42,770 nt of DNA from an uncultured Pseudomonadota bacterium (GCA_903844665.1 CAIMUS010000020.1:1-42770); one strand, 5' to 3'. Shown: positions 27,155-35,293, counted from the stretch's first letter. A program made the numbers and translations. Notes: generated by a model not told the origin, from the sequence alone.

Positions 27155-28009
27155 ATGTCGAACGCACGTTTTACCGGGACCGATACCTATGTCGCCACCG
27201 CTGATCTGATGCTGGCGGTCAACGCCGCCATCACCCTGGAGCGTCCCCTGCTGGTCAAGGGCGAGCCCGGCACCGGCAAGACCCAGTTGGCCGAGGAAGT
27301 CGCCCGCGCCCTGGATCGGCCCTTGCTTCGCTGGCATATCAAATCCACCACCAAGGCGCAGCAGGGCCTGTATGAATACGACGCGGTTTCCCGCTTGCGG
27401 GATTCGCAACTGGGAGAAGCCCGCGTTCATGACATCGGTAACTATATCGTCAAGGGTAAGCTGTGGGAAGCCTTCGACTCCGAGGTGCAACCGGTGCTGC
27501 TGATCGACGAGATCGACAAGGCCGATATCGAGTTTCCCAACGACCTGCTGCTGGAACTCGACAAAATGGAGTTCTTTATCTACGAGACCCGGCAGACGAT
27601 CGTGGCCAGGCGCCGGCCCATCATCTTGATCACCAGCAATAACGAAAAGGAACTGCCGGATGCCTTCCTGCGCCGCTGCTTCTTCCATTACATCCGCTTC
27701 CCGGAGCGCGACACCATGGAAGAGATCGTCAATGTGCATTTCCCGGACCTGAAGAAACGCCTGCTCAACGAAGCCTTGCAGATGTTCTTCGAGATCCGCG
27801 AGGTGCCGGGGCTGAAGAAACGGCCGTCCACCTCGGAATTGCTGGACTGGATCAAACTGCTGGTGGCCGAGGATATCCCGCCGGAAGCCTTGCGTAGCAA
27901 CGATCAGCGCAAGATTATCCCGCCGCTGCACGGCGCCCTGCTCAAGAACGAGCAGGATGTACATTTGTTCGAACGCTTGCTGTTCATGAATCGCCGCCAA
28001 GGGCGCTGA
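27155..28009 (+). CDS. MoxR-family AAA+ ATPase
   Basis: This 284-residue protein has Walker A GEPGTGKT at residues 36-43, Walker B VLLIDEIDKAD near 114-124, sensor 1 in ILITSNNEKELPDAF and an arginine-finger region RRCFFHYIRFP. This is the compact MoxR layout. MoxR ATPases act as chaperones that remodel or activate partner complexes together with a vWA protein, as in CoxD/CoxE or CbbQ/CbbO pairs. The vWA partner starts one base after its stop, so the two are surely co-expressed. Its substrate cannot be told from the neighbours. The start is ATG 27155, with AGAGAG upstream. Confidence 0.92.
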   Translation: MSNARFTGTDTYVATADLMLAVNAAITLERPLLVKGEPGTGKTQLAEEVARALDRPLLRWHIKSTTKAQQGLYEYDAVSRLRDSQLGEARVHDIGNYIVKGKLWEAFDSEVQPVLLIDEIDKADIEFPNDLLLELDKMEFFIYETRQTIVARRRPIILITSNNEKELPDAFLRRCFFHYIRFPERDTMEEIVNVHFPDLKKRLLNEALQMFFEIREVPGLKKRPSTSELLDWIKLLVAEDIPPEALRSNDQRKIIPPLHGALLKNEQDVHLFERLLFMNRRQGR

Positions 28010-28010
28010 G

Positions 28011-29198
28011 ATGCTGATCGATTTTTTTCATAAGCTGCGCGAGGCCAAAGTTCCGGTTTCGCTCACCGAATATCTGACCCTGCTCAGGGCCATGGAGGCC
28101 CAGTTGGCGGGCTACAGCATCGATAATTTTTACTATCTGGCGCGAGCCACCCTGGTCAAGGACGAGCGCCATTACGACCGTTTCGATCGGGTGTTCGGCG
28201 TCTATTTCAAGGGCATGGAGGAACTGTTCGACAAAGTCGTTGGTGAAATTCCGGAAGAATGGCTGCGCCAGCAACTGGAACTGGAACTGAGCGAGGAGGA
28301 AAAGCGCCTGGTCCAATCCCTGGGCGGTTGGGAGAAGTTGATGGAAACCTTGCGCCAACGGCTGGAGGAACAGAAGGAACGGCATCAGGGGGGCAATAAA
28401 TGGATCGGCACCGGCGGCCGCTCACCCTTCGGCGCCTATGGCTACAATCCGGAGGGCATCCGCATCGGTCAGGACCGCTCCCGCCACCGGCGGGCGGTCA
28501 AGGTATGGGACCAGCGCGAGTTCCGCAATCTGGACGATACCCTGGAACTCGGCACCCGCAACATCAAGCTGGCGCTGCGGCGGCTGCGCAAGTTCGCCCG
28601 CCAGGGCGCCGCCGAAGAACTGGATCTTGACGACACCATCCGCTGCACCGCCCGTAAGGCGGGTCTGCTGGACCTCAAAATGGTGCCGGAGCGGCATAAC
28701 ACCGTCAAAGTCCTGCTGTTTTTGGACATCGGCGGCTCCATGGACGATCACGTGCGGAGTTGCGAGGAACTGTTCTCCGCCGCCAAGAGTGAATTCAAAC
28801 ACCTGGAATATTTCTACTTCCACAATTTCCTGTACGAAGGGGTGTGGAAGGACAATTACCGCCGCCACACCGAGCGTCTCGGCACGGTGGAGGTCATTCG
28901 CACTTTCGGGCATGATTACCGGCTGATCTTCGTGGGAGACGCCACCATGAGTCCCTATGAGATTGCTTATGCCGGCGGTAGCGTGGAACACTATAACGAG
29001 GAAGCCGGCACGGTGTGGATGGGCCGGTTGCTGGAAGCCTATCCTCATGCCATCTGGCTGAATCCTCAGCCGGAATCGTATTGGGAATACACACCGTCTA
29101 TCCAGATGGTGCGAGAACTCATGGGCAACCGGATGTACCCGCTGACGCTGGAAGGTCTGGACCGGGGCATTCGGGCCTTGCAAAAGCAAAATCACTGA
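28011..29198 (+). CDS. vWA domain protein, CoxE-like, partner of MoxR
   Basis: This 395-residue protein has an N-terminal helical region (IDFFHKLREAKVPVSLTEYL) typical of CoxE-like proteins. A linker rich in Gly/Arg follows around 130-170 (GTGGRSPFGAYGYNPEG). A C-terminal von Willebrand A domain carries a metal site DIGGSM starting at D239, followed by CEELFSAAKSEFKHLEYFYF and FVGDATMSPYEI. The D-x-G-x-S form is usual for this family. It works with the MoxR ATPase, presumably presenting substrates to it. Start one base downstream of the MoxR stop; the phasin-like gene follows after 13 bases. Confidence 0.9.
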   Translation: MLIDFFHKLREAKVPVSLTEYLTLLRAMEAQLAGYSIDNFYYLARATLVKDERHYDRFDRVFGVYFKGMEELFDKVVGEIPEEWLRQQLELELSEEEKRLVQSLGGWEKLMETLRQRLEEQKERHQGGNKWIGTGGRSPFGAYGYNPEGIRIGQDRSRHRRAVKVWDQREFRNLDDTLELGTRNIKLALRRLRKFARQGAAEELDLDDTIRCTARKAGLLDLKMVPERHNTVKVLLFLDIGGSMDDHVRSCEELFSAAKSEFKHLEYFYFHNFLYEGVWKDNYRRHTERLGTVEVIRTFGHDYRLIFVGDATMSPYEIAYAGGSVEHYNEEAGTVWMGRLLEAYPHAIWLNPQPESYWEYTPSIQMVRELMGNRMYPLTLEGLDRGIRALQKQNH

Positions 29199-29211
29199 AT
29201 AGGGGGAAGTT

Positions 29212-29589
29212 ATGGCAAAAACACCGAATCGCCTGAACAACAGCGACGATCTGCTCGATCAGGTGTTGGACGTGATACAGAAACTCCGGCTGGCCGGCCT
29301 GGGGGCTGTCTCGACCGTACAGCGCGTCGGCGGCCAATGGCTGGACACCTTAATCGAAGAAGGTAAGAAACTCGAGGCTCGTTTTAATCCCATGGCATCC
29401 AGAACCTCCGCCACCGCACCGCCGAAAAAAGCGCTCACCCCGCAGCAGATGGAACAACTGGAAGAGATTTTTCAGGAGCGGGTCGCCCGCGCGCTGCAAC
29501 GTTTGCAAATACCGACACGGCGGGATTTGGAGAAGTTACACCGCAAAATGGACGCTCTGGACGAGACGCTCAAGGCGCTTGGCAAATAA
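29212..29589 (+). CDS. Phasin-like (PHA granule-associated) protein
   Basis: This 125-residue, mostly helical protein has an amphipathic N-terminal region (LLDQVLDVIQKLRLAGLGAVSTVQ), a Gly-x-x-W-LDTLIEEGKKLE segment, an Ala/Pro linker and a C-terminal coiled coil with IPTRRDLEKLHRKMDALDETL. This order matches PhaF/PhaI-type phasins, which coat polyhydroxyalkanoate granules. The C-terminal heptads are the oligomerisation part. GGGGAAG lies 7 bases before the ATG. It may share the MoxR/vWA transcript. No PHA synthase is in the window, so a role in granules is from family knowledge only. Confidence 0.8.
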   Translation: MAKTPNRLNNSDDLLDQVLDVIQKLRLAGLGAVSTVQRVGGQWLDTLIEEGKKLEARFNPMASRTSATAPPKKALTPQQMEQLEEIFQERVARALQRLQIPTRRDLEKLHRKMDALDETLKALGK

Positions 29590-29618
29590 AGTGGCCGGAT
29601 CACCGCTTCGAGGCTACT

Positions 29619-29763
29619 GGCTACCCACTTAAGGCGGGACAGGTAGGTAGGTAGGGTGGGCAGCTTGTCTGCCCCACCTTGGCTTTTACCCAGACAACCT
29701 GCGTGGGCAGGCAAGCTGCCCACCCTACAACTGGCCAAGGTGTCCCGGCTTAAGTGGATACCC
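29619..29763 (-). repeat. MITE-like element, copy B (inverted relative to A)
   Basis: This 145-bp copy is the reverse complement of the element at 26624-26763, including the central hairpin, with a few differences and one extra GGTA unit near 29650. Its left end is GGCTACCCACTTAAGGCGGG and its right end is the complement of GGGTATCCACTTAAGCCGGG. Confidence 0.75.
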
Positions 29764-29769
29764 GAAAGT

Positions 29770-29953
29770 GGCTACCCACTTAAGGCGGGACAATCCGACT
29801 CTGGGAGCGCCGGCGTCCTCGCCGGCCTCAGGGCATCGGCGCCAGTCAACAGCCGGCAAAATGCCGGCGCTCCCAGGGAAACCCCGTAGGGGCGGTTCGC
29901 GAACCACCCCTACGGGCTCAGCCTGTAAAGCGTTCCGGCTTAGGTAGATACCC
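29770..29953 (+). repeat. MITE-like element, copy C (different core)
   Basis: This 184-bp element has the same end types (GGCTACCCACTTAAGGCGGG at the left; complement of GGGTATCTACCTAAGCCGG at the right). The core is unrelated: a palindrome CTGGGAGCGCCGGC ... GCCGGCGCTCCCAG at 29811-29878, then a GTAGGGGCGG/CCACCCCTAC palindrome at 29887-29914. Only 6 bases separate it from copy B. Confidence 0.7.
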
Positions 29954-30041
29954 AGAGGTAAAATTCAATTTTATTTTATCTTGTGTATTGATAAGGTTTG
30001 CATTATTCTTGCTTATCCATAAATTCCACTTTTTCAGATTA

Positions 30042-30134
30042 GGCTACCCACTTAAGGCGGGACAATCCGACCCTGGGAGCGCTGGCGTCCTCGCCGGCCT
30101 CAGGGCATTCGACGCCAGTCAACAGCCGGCAAAA
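30042..30134 (+). repeat. MITE-like element, copy D, truncated
   Basis: About 90 bases are nearly identical to the left half of copy C (from GGCTACCCACTTAAGGCGGG to CAACAGCCGGCAAAA). The match stops where the IS66-type coding remnant begins, so either the element was cut by the insertion or both were joined by deletion. Confidence 0.7.
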
Positions 30135-31045
30135 AAAACTGAGTTTCCGCCAGATGACATGCGCGCGTAACGCCTGTTCGGCGGTATTATTAGTCGGTTC
30201 GACCCCGGGCGTATCGACAAACGTCCACAGCGCCACTTTCAGGTCCAACAGGTTTTGGCAGGTGTGGGCGGTCGCTGGATGATCACCGTGGGCACCTTCC
30301 TCCAAGGCCAACTCCACCAACTCACGTAACCCGCCCATCAAGGCCTTAAACACCTCGGCGGGTAGTTGCCCCTCACGGTACCGATGCCAGATCGTGAACA
30401 ACCAATGCCCATAGGTTAGGAGTTCCTGACCGATCTCCCCGGCCCGTCCAGGCCGTTCCGCGATCCGCTGAAAGTCCCGCAGGAGATGAGCCCAACACAG
30501 CTGCCGATGGCTCGGGTCCACCCACTGATACACCCTATAGCGGTCGCTACCCAAAATCCCGCCAAACCGGGGACCTAATAAGGCTTGGGCCGCGGCCCGA
30601 TTCCGCTGCGCTGAGATCCGAAACACACTCAGCGAATGACTGACGGCCACCCAGAGCCACTGTCTGACCGTCCCTTGGCGATGGCTCGTTTCATCCGCAT
30701 TCACCACCGCCGCCTGCTGCACGGCTTGCCGGGCGGTCTCCACCACCGCCGCGACGGCCTCGCTGACTTGAGCTTGGCCGTACGACACCGTGCCTAAGCC
30801 GATGTCCAGATGGAACACGTCGTGGAACAGTCGTTGAATCTGGCGGACACTCAAATGATAGTCCCCCGCCAACAGGCCGATCAACGACACCACCCCAGGA
30901 CCAAATTGGCCCCGTGGTACGCCGGCGGGAAGCTCACCGATGACTCGTTGCCCACAGCACGTGCAGACCCCGGCGTAACACTGATATTCCGTCACCACCG
31001 GCCGAATGGGCGGTAGTTCAAACACCTGATGCCGCTCACACGAGT
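30135..31045 (-). mobile_element. IS66-family transposase remnant, truncated at both ends
   Basis: The minus-strand frame encodes the central and C-terminal part of an IS66 transposase. It runs from ERHQVFELPPIRPVVTEY and a zinc-finger-like CTCCGQRVIGELP, through VNADETSHRQGTVRQWLW (catalytic D and E context), LGSDRYRVYQWV and RQLCWAHLLRDFQRIAER, to VEPTNNTAEQALRAHVIWRK. In complete IS66 transposases about 40-50 more residues follow and over 100 precede. The frame only continues by chance into repeat D on one side and antisense to a host gene on the other. No IS66 inverted repeats or helper genes are seen. It is certainly not mobile on its own. Confidence 0.85.
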
Positions 31046-31460
31046 GCTCTGCTACCTGCACCTGGACACGCTCACCACCGCGCCGTCGTTCGACCCGCCC
31101 CAGCCCCTCACCGATCTCGGCGCGATCGTGCGCTTCACCGTGGCCGCGCGTTGCGGGGCGGAAACCGGCCCGGAGACCTCCCTGCGCTTCTTCATCGACA
31201 CACGCCTCGGCTGCCCGGCGGTTGCCGACCCGGCGGTGGAGCCGGACGCCGCCGGTCTGCGCCTGCACTGGCAGCCGGTCGAGGGCGCCGGGCACTACGA
31301 AGTGCTGGCCTACGCCGCCGGCGACGGCCGCCTGCTCGGACGCGGCGAGACACGGGAGCCGCTGTTCACGCTGCCCGGTTCCGGCGACGGATCCGCCGTG
31401 GCAGCGATCCGTCCCCGTTGCCGGGACGGCTACGGGCCGTTCGCCTTCGCGGCTTATTGA
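31046..31460 (+). pseudogene. C-terminal fragment of a host protein, possibly with a fibronectin-like domain
   Basis: From the IS66 junction onward the plus strand is open in one GC-rich frame ending at 31460 (...GYGPFAFAAY, stop). The text reads YLHLDTLTTAPSFDPPQPLT, then LRFFIDTRLGCPAV, then LHWQPVEGAGHYEVLAYAAG, which looks like a fibronectin type III style beta-sandwich. There is no natural start: the preceding sequence is transposase on the other strand. I read it as the 3' end of a larger gene cut by the IS66 event. The antisense frame is the fortuitous N-terminal extension of the transposase. Confidence 0.55.
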
Positions 31461-31601
31461 GCCCGGTAGCGCCGCGCTCGCTTTCGCTCTGCTTTTGCCC
31501 GACCTGAAATCTTAAGCCAGTCCGTGTAGGGCGGAACCCCCTGCACGGTTTCGCCCTGCGCGAGCTATACTTATAAATTGTCAACCTCAGAGTAACCCGC
31601 C

Positions 31602-32315
31602 ATGTCTGCCGAAGTCACCCTTGAAGAAGTCTGGAAGTTGTTCCGGGAAACAGAACAAAGATTCCGGGAAACCGACGAAAAATTCCGGGAAACCGACGAA
31701 AAATTCCGGGAAACCGACGAAAAATTCCGGGAAACAGAACAAAGGTTCCGGGAAACTGACGAAAGGTTCCGGGAAACTGACGGAAAATTCCGCGAAACTG
31801 GTGAAAGGTTCCGGCAAACCGACGGAAAATTCTGGGATACGAATCTTACACTTGACGAGTTGAAAGCGATTGTTGCGCGCACCACCCGCAGTGTGGATGA
31901 CCTGACCGGTAAGTGGGGCAAGTTTGTCGAAGGCATGGTGGCGCCCGCCTGCAAAACGCTGTTTGCTGATCGCAACATCCCGGTTCACAAAGTGCTCCAG
32001 CGGATCCAGACCGAATACGAGGGCCGCCACATGGAAATCGATATCCTGGTGGTGAACGCGGGCTATGTGGTGCTGGTCGAGGTCAAAAGCACCCTTAAAG
32101 TCGATGACGTGCGTGACCATCTGGAGCGACTGGGTCAGTTTCGGGAATTTTTCCCGGAATATGCCGATAGGCAGATACTGGGCGCGGTGGCCGGGATCGT
32201 TATCGAAGAGCAGGCCGACCGGTTTGCCTATCGGGAAGGACTGTTCGTGATCGGTCAGGTCGACGATACGGTGCGGATTCTGAATGACCCGCAATTTCAG
32301 CCGAAAACCTGGTAG
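31602..32315 (+). CDS. Heptad-repeat protein with PD-(D/E)XK-type nuclease fold
   Basis: This 237-residue protein starts MSAEVTLEEVWKLF, then carries nine 7-residue repeats of the type FRETDEK (residues about 14-76) forecasting a coiled coil. It continues with TLDELKAIVARTTRSVDDLTG. The C-terminal domain has EGRHMEIDILVVNAGYVVLV followed by EVKSTLK: the D...E-x-K arrangement of the PD-(D/E)XK superfamily, as in DUF3782-type proteins common in cyanobacteria and sulfur bacteria. Biochemical activity of the family is not established. The repeat number is probably variable between strains. Confidence 0.8.
   Translation: MSAEVTLEEVWKLFRETEQRFRETDEKFRETDEKFRETDEKFRETEQRFRETDERFRETDGKFRETGERFRQTDGKFWDTNLTLDELKAIVARTTRSVDDLTGKWGKFVEGMVAPACKTLFADRNIPVHKVLQRIQTEYEGRHMEIDILVVNAGYVVLVEVKSTLKVDDVRDHLERLGQFREFFPEYADRQILGAVAGIVIEEQADRFAYREGLFVIGQVDDTVRILNDPQFQPKTW
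31641..31829 (+). repeat. Nine 21-bp tandem repeats inside the coding sequence
   Basis: Nine consecutive 21-base units begin TTCCGGGAAAC; each encodes one heptad (FRETEQR, FRETDEK x3, FRETEQR, FRETDER, FRETDGK, FRETGER, FRQTDGK). Units 2-4 are identical or nearly so at DNA level, a sign of recent expansion. Confidence 0.95.
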
Positions 32316-32447
32316 GGCAGAAAAAGGAACACGAGCAAAAACGGGACAAAAACGGAGACAAAAACGGGGCCAGAGAACACTAAAGCCAGCGTACCCTACT
32401 ACTACTTTGGCCTATGCGGCATGGCGGTAAAATTCATGAGAACAACT

Positions 32448-32699
32448 ATGTCAAGTGTAATCAGTATCGACCTGCCAGAAAATGTGCTCCTGGCTACCGG
32501 TCAATCCAAAGAAGAGTTTGTCAGAGAGGCGAAATTTCTGCTCGCCTTGAAGTTATTCGAGTTAGGAAGATTATCCTCCGGTCAGGCAGCGGAACTATGC
32601 GATATGCAACGTATCGACTTCCTGCTACTGCTCGGCAAGATGGGCATCGCCATTGCCGATTTGGATGAAGCCGAGATGGAGCGGGAATTCGCTGAATGA
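32448..32699 (+). CDS. UPF0175 family protein (antitoxin-like)
   Basis: This 83-residue protein starts at ATG 32448 and reads MSSVISIDLPENVLLATGQS, with KEEFVREAKFLLALKLFELG, RLSSGQAAELCDMQRIDFLL and a final ADLDEAEMEREFAE. UPF0175 proteins are small helix-turn-helix-like antitoxins normally followed by a DUF3368 PIN-like toxin. That toxin is present only as a scar (32696-32804), overlapping this stop by the usual ATGA. An upstream ATG at 32421 would add nine residues; the later one fits the family length better. Confidence 0.8.
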   Translation: MSSVISIDLPENVLLATGQSKEEFVREAKFLLALKLFELGRLSSGQAAELCDMQRIDFLLLLGKMGIAIADLDEAEMEREFAE

Positions 32700-32804
32700 A
32701 TAATGGCGTGATCGTCTGCAATGCGGGACCGCGCTGAAGGTTATTTTCTATCAAGGCGATTGATGGAACGGGCTTGTCAGGAAGCTGGAGAAACAATCGA
32801 ATAA
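32696..32804 (+). pseudogene. DUF3368 toxin with large internal deletion
   Basis: ATG at 32696 reads MNNGVIVCNAGP, matching the first strand and catalytic region of DUF3368 PIN-like toxins, then meets a stop after one more codon. In another frame the next bases read EGYFLSRRLMERACQEAGE and stop at 32804, which is the usual family C-terminus. About 150 residues would be expected; the middle is gone, leaving both ends fused at about 32735. The toxin is dead while the antitoxin stays intact. Confidence 0.7.
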
Positions 32805-33118
32805 AAATTAGCCCGATAGGTCAGGCACAGGACGTGCCCGCCATGCACCGCGCCGAACCAGGGAAATGTTGGGCAACGCTGGCGCTTTTGCCCGACCTAC
32901 GTCGCTGATGATGTCACGATAGCGGCGTAGCTTGGTTGAAACGGAGCTTGCGAAGCGCAATCCAGGTTTTTGCATCATTTCGGCCATAGCAATCTACAGA
33001 AGAGCCAGCTTGCCAAAATTGATAGCGATGTAAAGGAGGGTTCTGGTCGAAACGATGATCGTGGCCCCATAGTGCGATACCATTCAGCATGAGCGATTGG
33101 CAACAGAGAGGTGACCGT
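32805..33118. other. Intergenic stretch with a dispersed palindromic repeat
   Basis: No gene is supported. Around 32940-32965 it contains GGAGCTTGCGAAGCGC followed by AATCCAGG, whose reverse complement recurs at about 39514-39538 in a similar context (ATGGCC nearby, CTACGCC after). This looks like one member of a dispersed chromosomal repeat family. Confidence 0.5.
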
Positions 33119-33370
33119 ATGGAAGTCACAGTAGATAAATTCGGCCGTATCGTTGTACCCAAAGATCTGCGCGATAGCCTTGGAATAGCGCCCGGCATGC
33201 GGCTTAAGATTGAACAAATCGGCGGGGAAATTCTTCTGCGCCTGCCTGCTGAAGCGTCGAACTTGCGGGATGAGGGCGGCATATTGGTTTACTGCGGTCG
33301 GCTTACCGGTGATGCGGAAGAGACTATCCAGCAGGTGCGTGAACAGAGGCGCCGCCAGATTACCGGATGA
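33119..33370 (+). CDS. AbrB/MazE-type antitoxin
   Basis: This 83-residue protein starts MEVTVDKFGRIVVPKDLRDS, the swapped-hairpin AbrB DNA-binding motif, followed by LGIAPGMRLKIEQIGGEILL. The C-terminal tail (GRLTGDAEETIQQVREQRRR) would neutralise the toxin. ATG at 33119 is preceded by GAGAGGTGACC; an in-frame ATG at 33089 is possible but adds a non-conserved stretch. It overlaps the PIN toxin start by 4 bases, so the pair is translationally coupled. Such antitoxins normally repress their own promoter. Confidence 0.88.
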   Translation: MEVTVDKFGRIVVPKDLRDSLGIAPGMRLKIEQIGGEILLRLPAEASNLRDEGGILVYCGRLTGDAEETIQQVREQRRRQITG

Positions 33371-33816
33371 AGCTCTTTTTCGATACTTCGGTATTGGTGG
33401 CCGCAATGGTCGCCAATCATCCCAAGCATGACTTGGCGCTTCCCTGGCTGCAACGCGCCCAGGGTAAAGCTCCCTTTTACTTGGCCGCACATACCCTGGC
33501 AGAACTGTATGCGGTCTTAACGACCCTGCCGATTAAGCCTCGACTATCTCCTGAAACGGCAAAGCTTTTGATTGAGCAGAATATCCTTGCCCTGGGGCAG
33601 CCTGTGTCATCGGATGTTGCAGAGTACCTTGCAGTGGTATTACGGATGGCCGATCTAGGCATTGTGGGCGGCGCCGTCTATGACGGCCTTATCGTTGAAG
33701 CGGCACGCAAAGTAGGCGCCAACCGCCTTTTGACTTTCAATATTCGTGATTTCTCAAGGGTTTGGCCTGAAGGAAAGGAGATTATTACCGATCCGGGTTC
33801 GACCAGACCTGGCTGA
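33367..33816 (+). CDS. VapC-type PIN domain toxin
   Basis: This 149-residue PIN protein begins MKLFFDTSVLVAAMVANHPK (first catalytic Asp at residue 6). It has AHTLAELYAVLTTLP with the conserved Glu near 46, GGAVYDGLIVEAARKVGANR with Asp near 105, and LLTFNIRDFSRVWP with the last Asp. All acidic positions are present, so it should be an active RNase. It is coupled to the AbrB-type antitoxin by a 4-base overlap. AbrB/PIN pairs of this kind are classed as VapBC-like type II modules. Confidence 0.9.
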   Translation: MKLFFDTSVLVAAMVANHPKHDLALPWLQRAQGKAPFYLAAHTLAELYAVLTTLPIKPRLSPETAKLLIEQNILALGQPVSSDVAEYLAVVLRMADLGIVGGAVYDGLIVEAARKVGANRLLTFNIRDFSRVWPEGKEIITDPGSTRPG

Positions 33817-33845
33817 CGGTAATCAGGGTAAGCACTGCGTATCGT

Positions 33846-35054
33846 TTATTTGCGTTCCACGACCAAGCGCCCGATCCGGCGTCCGAGTTCCAGCCCGGCG
33901 TCGTTGTCGCTGCGAAAGTGGATGCCCCCGTACAGCCGCGACATAGCCGCCTCCGCGGCGGCGGCTTGCAGCGGCCCGGCCGCCGCCGGGAAGAAGGCGG
34001 CCAGCACCTCCGCCGCCGCCCCCGAAAGAGTAGCGTGAGTGGACACGTAGCTTGGGAAGGGCGGGGTAAGGATGAGGGGGAGCCATGCCGGGTCGAAACG
34101 CTCGCGGATGGCGGTCACGGGACGCTGGGTCCAGTGGGTGAATTTGGCCCGCCAGGAGGCGACCGCGGCATCGGCCATCGCCATGTTCAACACGGCCAGC
34201 ACCTGGGCGGTTCGTAGCGTGTCCAGATCACCCGCCTCGATCAGGTTCCGCGCTTTCAGGTTCCACACCCCCGCCGGCGTCACCGAACCCCGGTCGAGAT
34301 TCCAGTCCTCGGCGAGGCGCTTCTGCTCGGCGGTCAACGCCAGTGAGACCGCCAGCACCTCTTCCGCTTCCCGCCAATAGGCCGGGGTGTTATAGGCCAC
34401 CGGGGGCGGAGGCTGAACCTCACCGCCATCCTTCAGCACCCAGGTCGCCCAGGAGGCCGCCAGCGGTTCGAGTGGATCGTAGGCGTACAACGGCGGCGCG
34501 GCGCGCCAGCGGCCAGGGGCTGGCGCGGGCCGCTCGCGGGGGTCCCAGACAAGATCGCTATGGTCACGCAGGGCGTGCGCGATGGCGCGCTCCGCTGCCC
34601 GTTGGCCTGCCCGCCGGGCGTCCCCGAGCGTTTCCCGGCTGGCCCCCGGCGCGGCGGCGGCGCCCGCATAAATCGCCCACGCCATGGCCTCAAAGCGTCC
34701 CGGCGTCTCCAGCGGGAAGAGGTAATCGAGCACGACGCCCGCCGCGGTAGCCGCCGCGATAGCCTGCGCCTGTTCGGCGCCATCCTTTGCCGCCGCGACC
34801 GCGTCGTATATCGCCACGTGCAGCACCGCGAGCGCCCGGGCGACGCGCAAAGGATTGCGGCGGTACTTGACGCAGAGTTCCAGGGCACGGTCGTTCCAGA
34901 GAGTCACAGCCGCCGCGCGGTTTGGCGATAGGAGGCGGTCCGTCGGAGACCCGGAAGCGTTCGAGACAGGATCCGCGCGTTCGGCGAAGATGCCGCTCGA
35001 TGACAGCAAGAGAACGACCACCAGCGTTAACCACTGCAAGGTGTTTCTGGGCAT
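33846..35054 (-). CDS. Vanadium-dependent haloperoxidase / PAP2-like exported protein
   Basis: This 402-residue protein starts at ATG 35054, which gives a signal peptide (MPRNTLQWLTLVVVLLLSSS, cleavage near IFA); longer starts at 35102 or 35153 would bury it. The C-terminal half holds the vanadate/phosphate pocket: FTHWTQRPVTAIRE (Arg), FPSYVSTHATLSGAAAEVLA (S-T-H-A) and YGGIHFRSDNDAGLELGRRI (His and Arg). These three motifs define the haloperoxidase-PAP2 superfamily. It may be a periplasmic haloperoxidase or a phosphatase; the motifs alone do not decide. It reads away from the metZ promoter region. GC content is high. Confidence 0.85.
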   Translation of the reverse strand: MPRNTLQWLTLVVVLLLSSSGIFAERADPVSNASGSPTDRLLSPNRAAAVTLWNDRALELCVKYRRNPLRVARALAVLHVAIYDAVAAAKDGAEQAQAIAAATAAGVVLDYLFPLETPGRFEAMAWAIYAGAAAAPGASRETLGDARRAGQRAAERAIAHALRDHSDLVWDPRERPAPAPGRWRAAPPLYAYDPLEPLAASWATWVLKDGGEVQPPPPVAYNTPAYWREAEEVLAVSLALTAEQKRLAEDWNLDRGSVTPAGVWNLKARNLIEAGDLDTLRTAQVLAVLNMAMADAAVASWRAKFTHWTQRPVTAIRERFDPAWLPLILTPPFPSYVSTHATLSGAAAEVLAAFFPAAAGPLQAAAAEAAMSRLYGGIHFRSDNDAGLELGRRIGRLVVERK

Positions 35055-35226
35055 GAAGAATATTCCGTGCGTCGGCGTAACGGTTGTGACGGAATCCGGC
35101 ATCAGCAATCGTAGAGTACGCACTGCGTACCTGGCATGGATTTGGTTCGCCATGCGTACCCTACTCTTCTACTCTTCTACTCTTCTACAACTATCTCAAA
35201 TACCAAGGTCGTTGGCAGCCGCGATG

Positions 35227-35293
35227 TCGGGTTAAGGCGCGCCAGCCCTTCCTACCATCTCCCACCGCTTGGTGGTCGGCGCGCCTAACCCGA
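35227..35293. repeat. Inverted repeat TCGGGTTAAGGCGCGCC
   Basis: TCGGGTTAAGGCGCGCC at 35227-35243 is mirrored, with one base missing, by GGCGCGCCTAACCCGA at 35278-35293, with a 34-base loop. It can form a strong stem. It has the look of a chromosomal interspersed palindrome rather than a terminator, since no T-tract follows. Confidence 0.7.

Larger units (their letters stand above)
29590..30041. other. Intergenic stretch composed of repeat elements
   Basis: No gene is supported. The stretch is nearly filled by elements B (29619-29763) and C (29770-29953), then about 85 bases of AT-rich sequence leading to element D. Part of C carries a near-perfect palindrome around GGCGGTTCGCGAACC at 29891-29905. 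Confidence 0.7.

Noticed and set aside
31046-31295. Minus-strand N-terminal extension of the IS66 transposase
   Set aside because: The composition and text match no transposase N-domain, and the plus strand is better explained as a host gene fragment.
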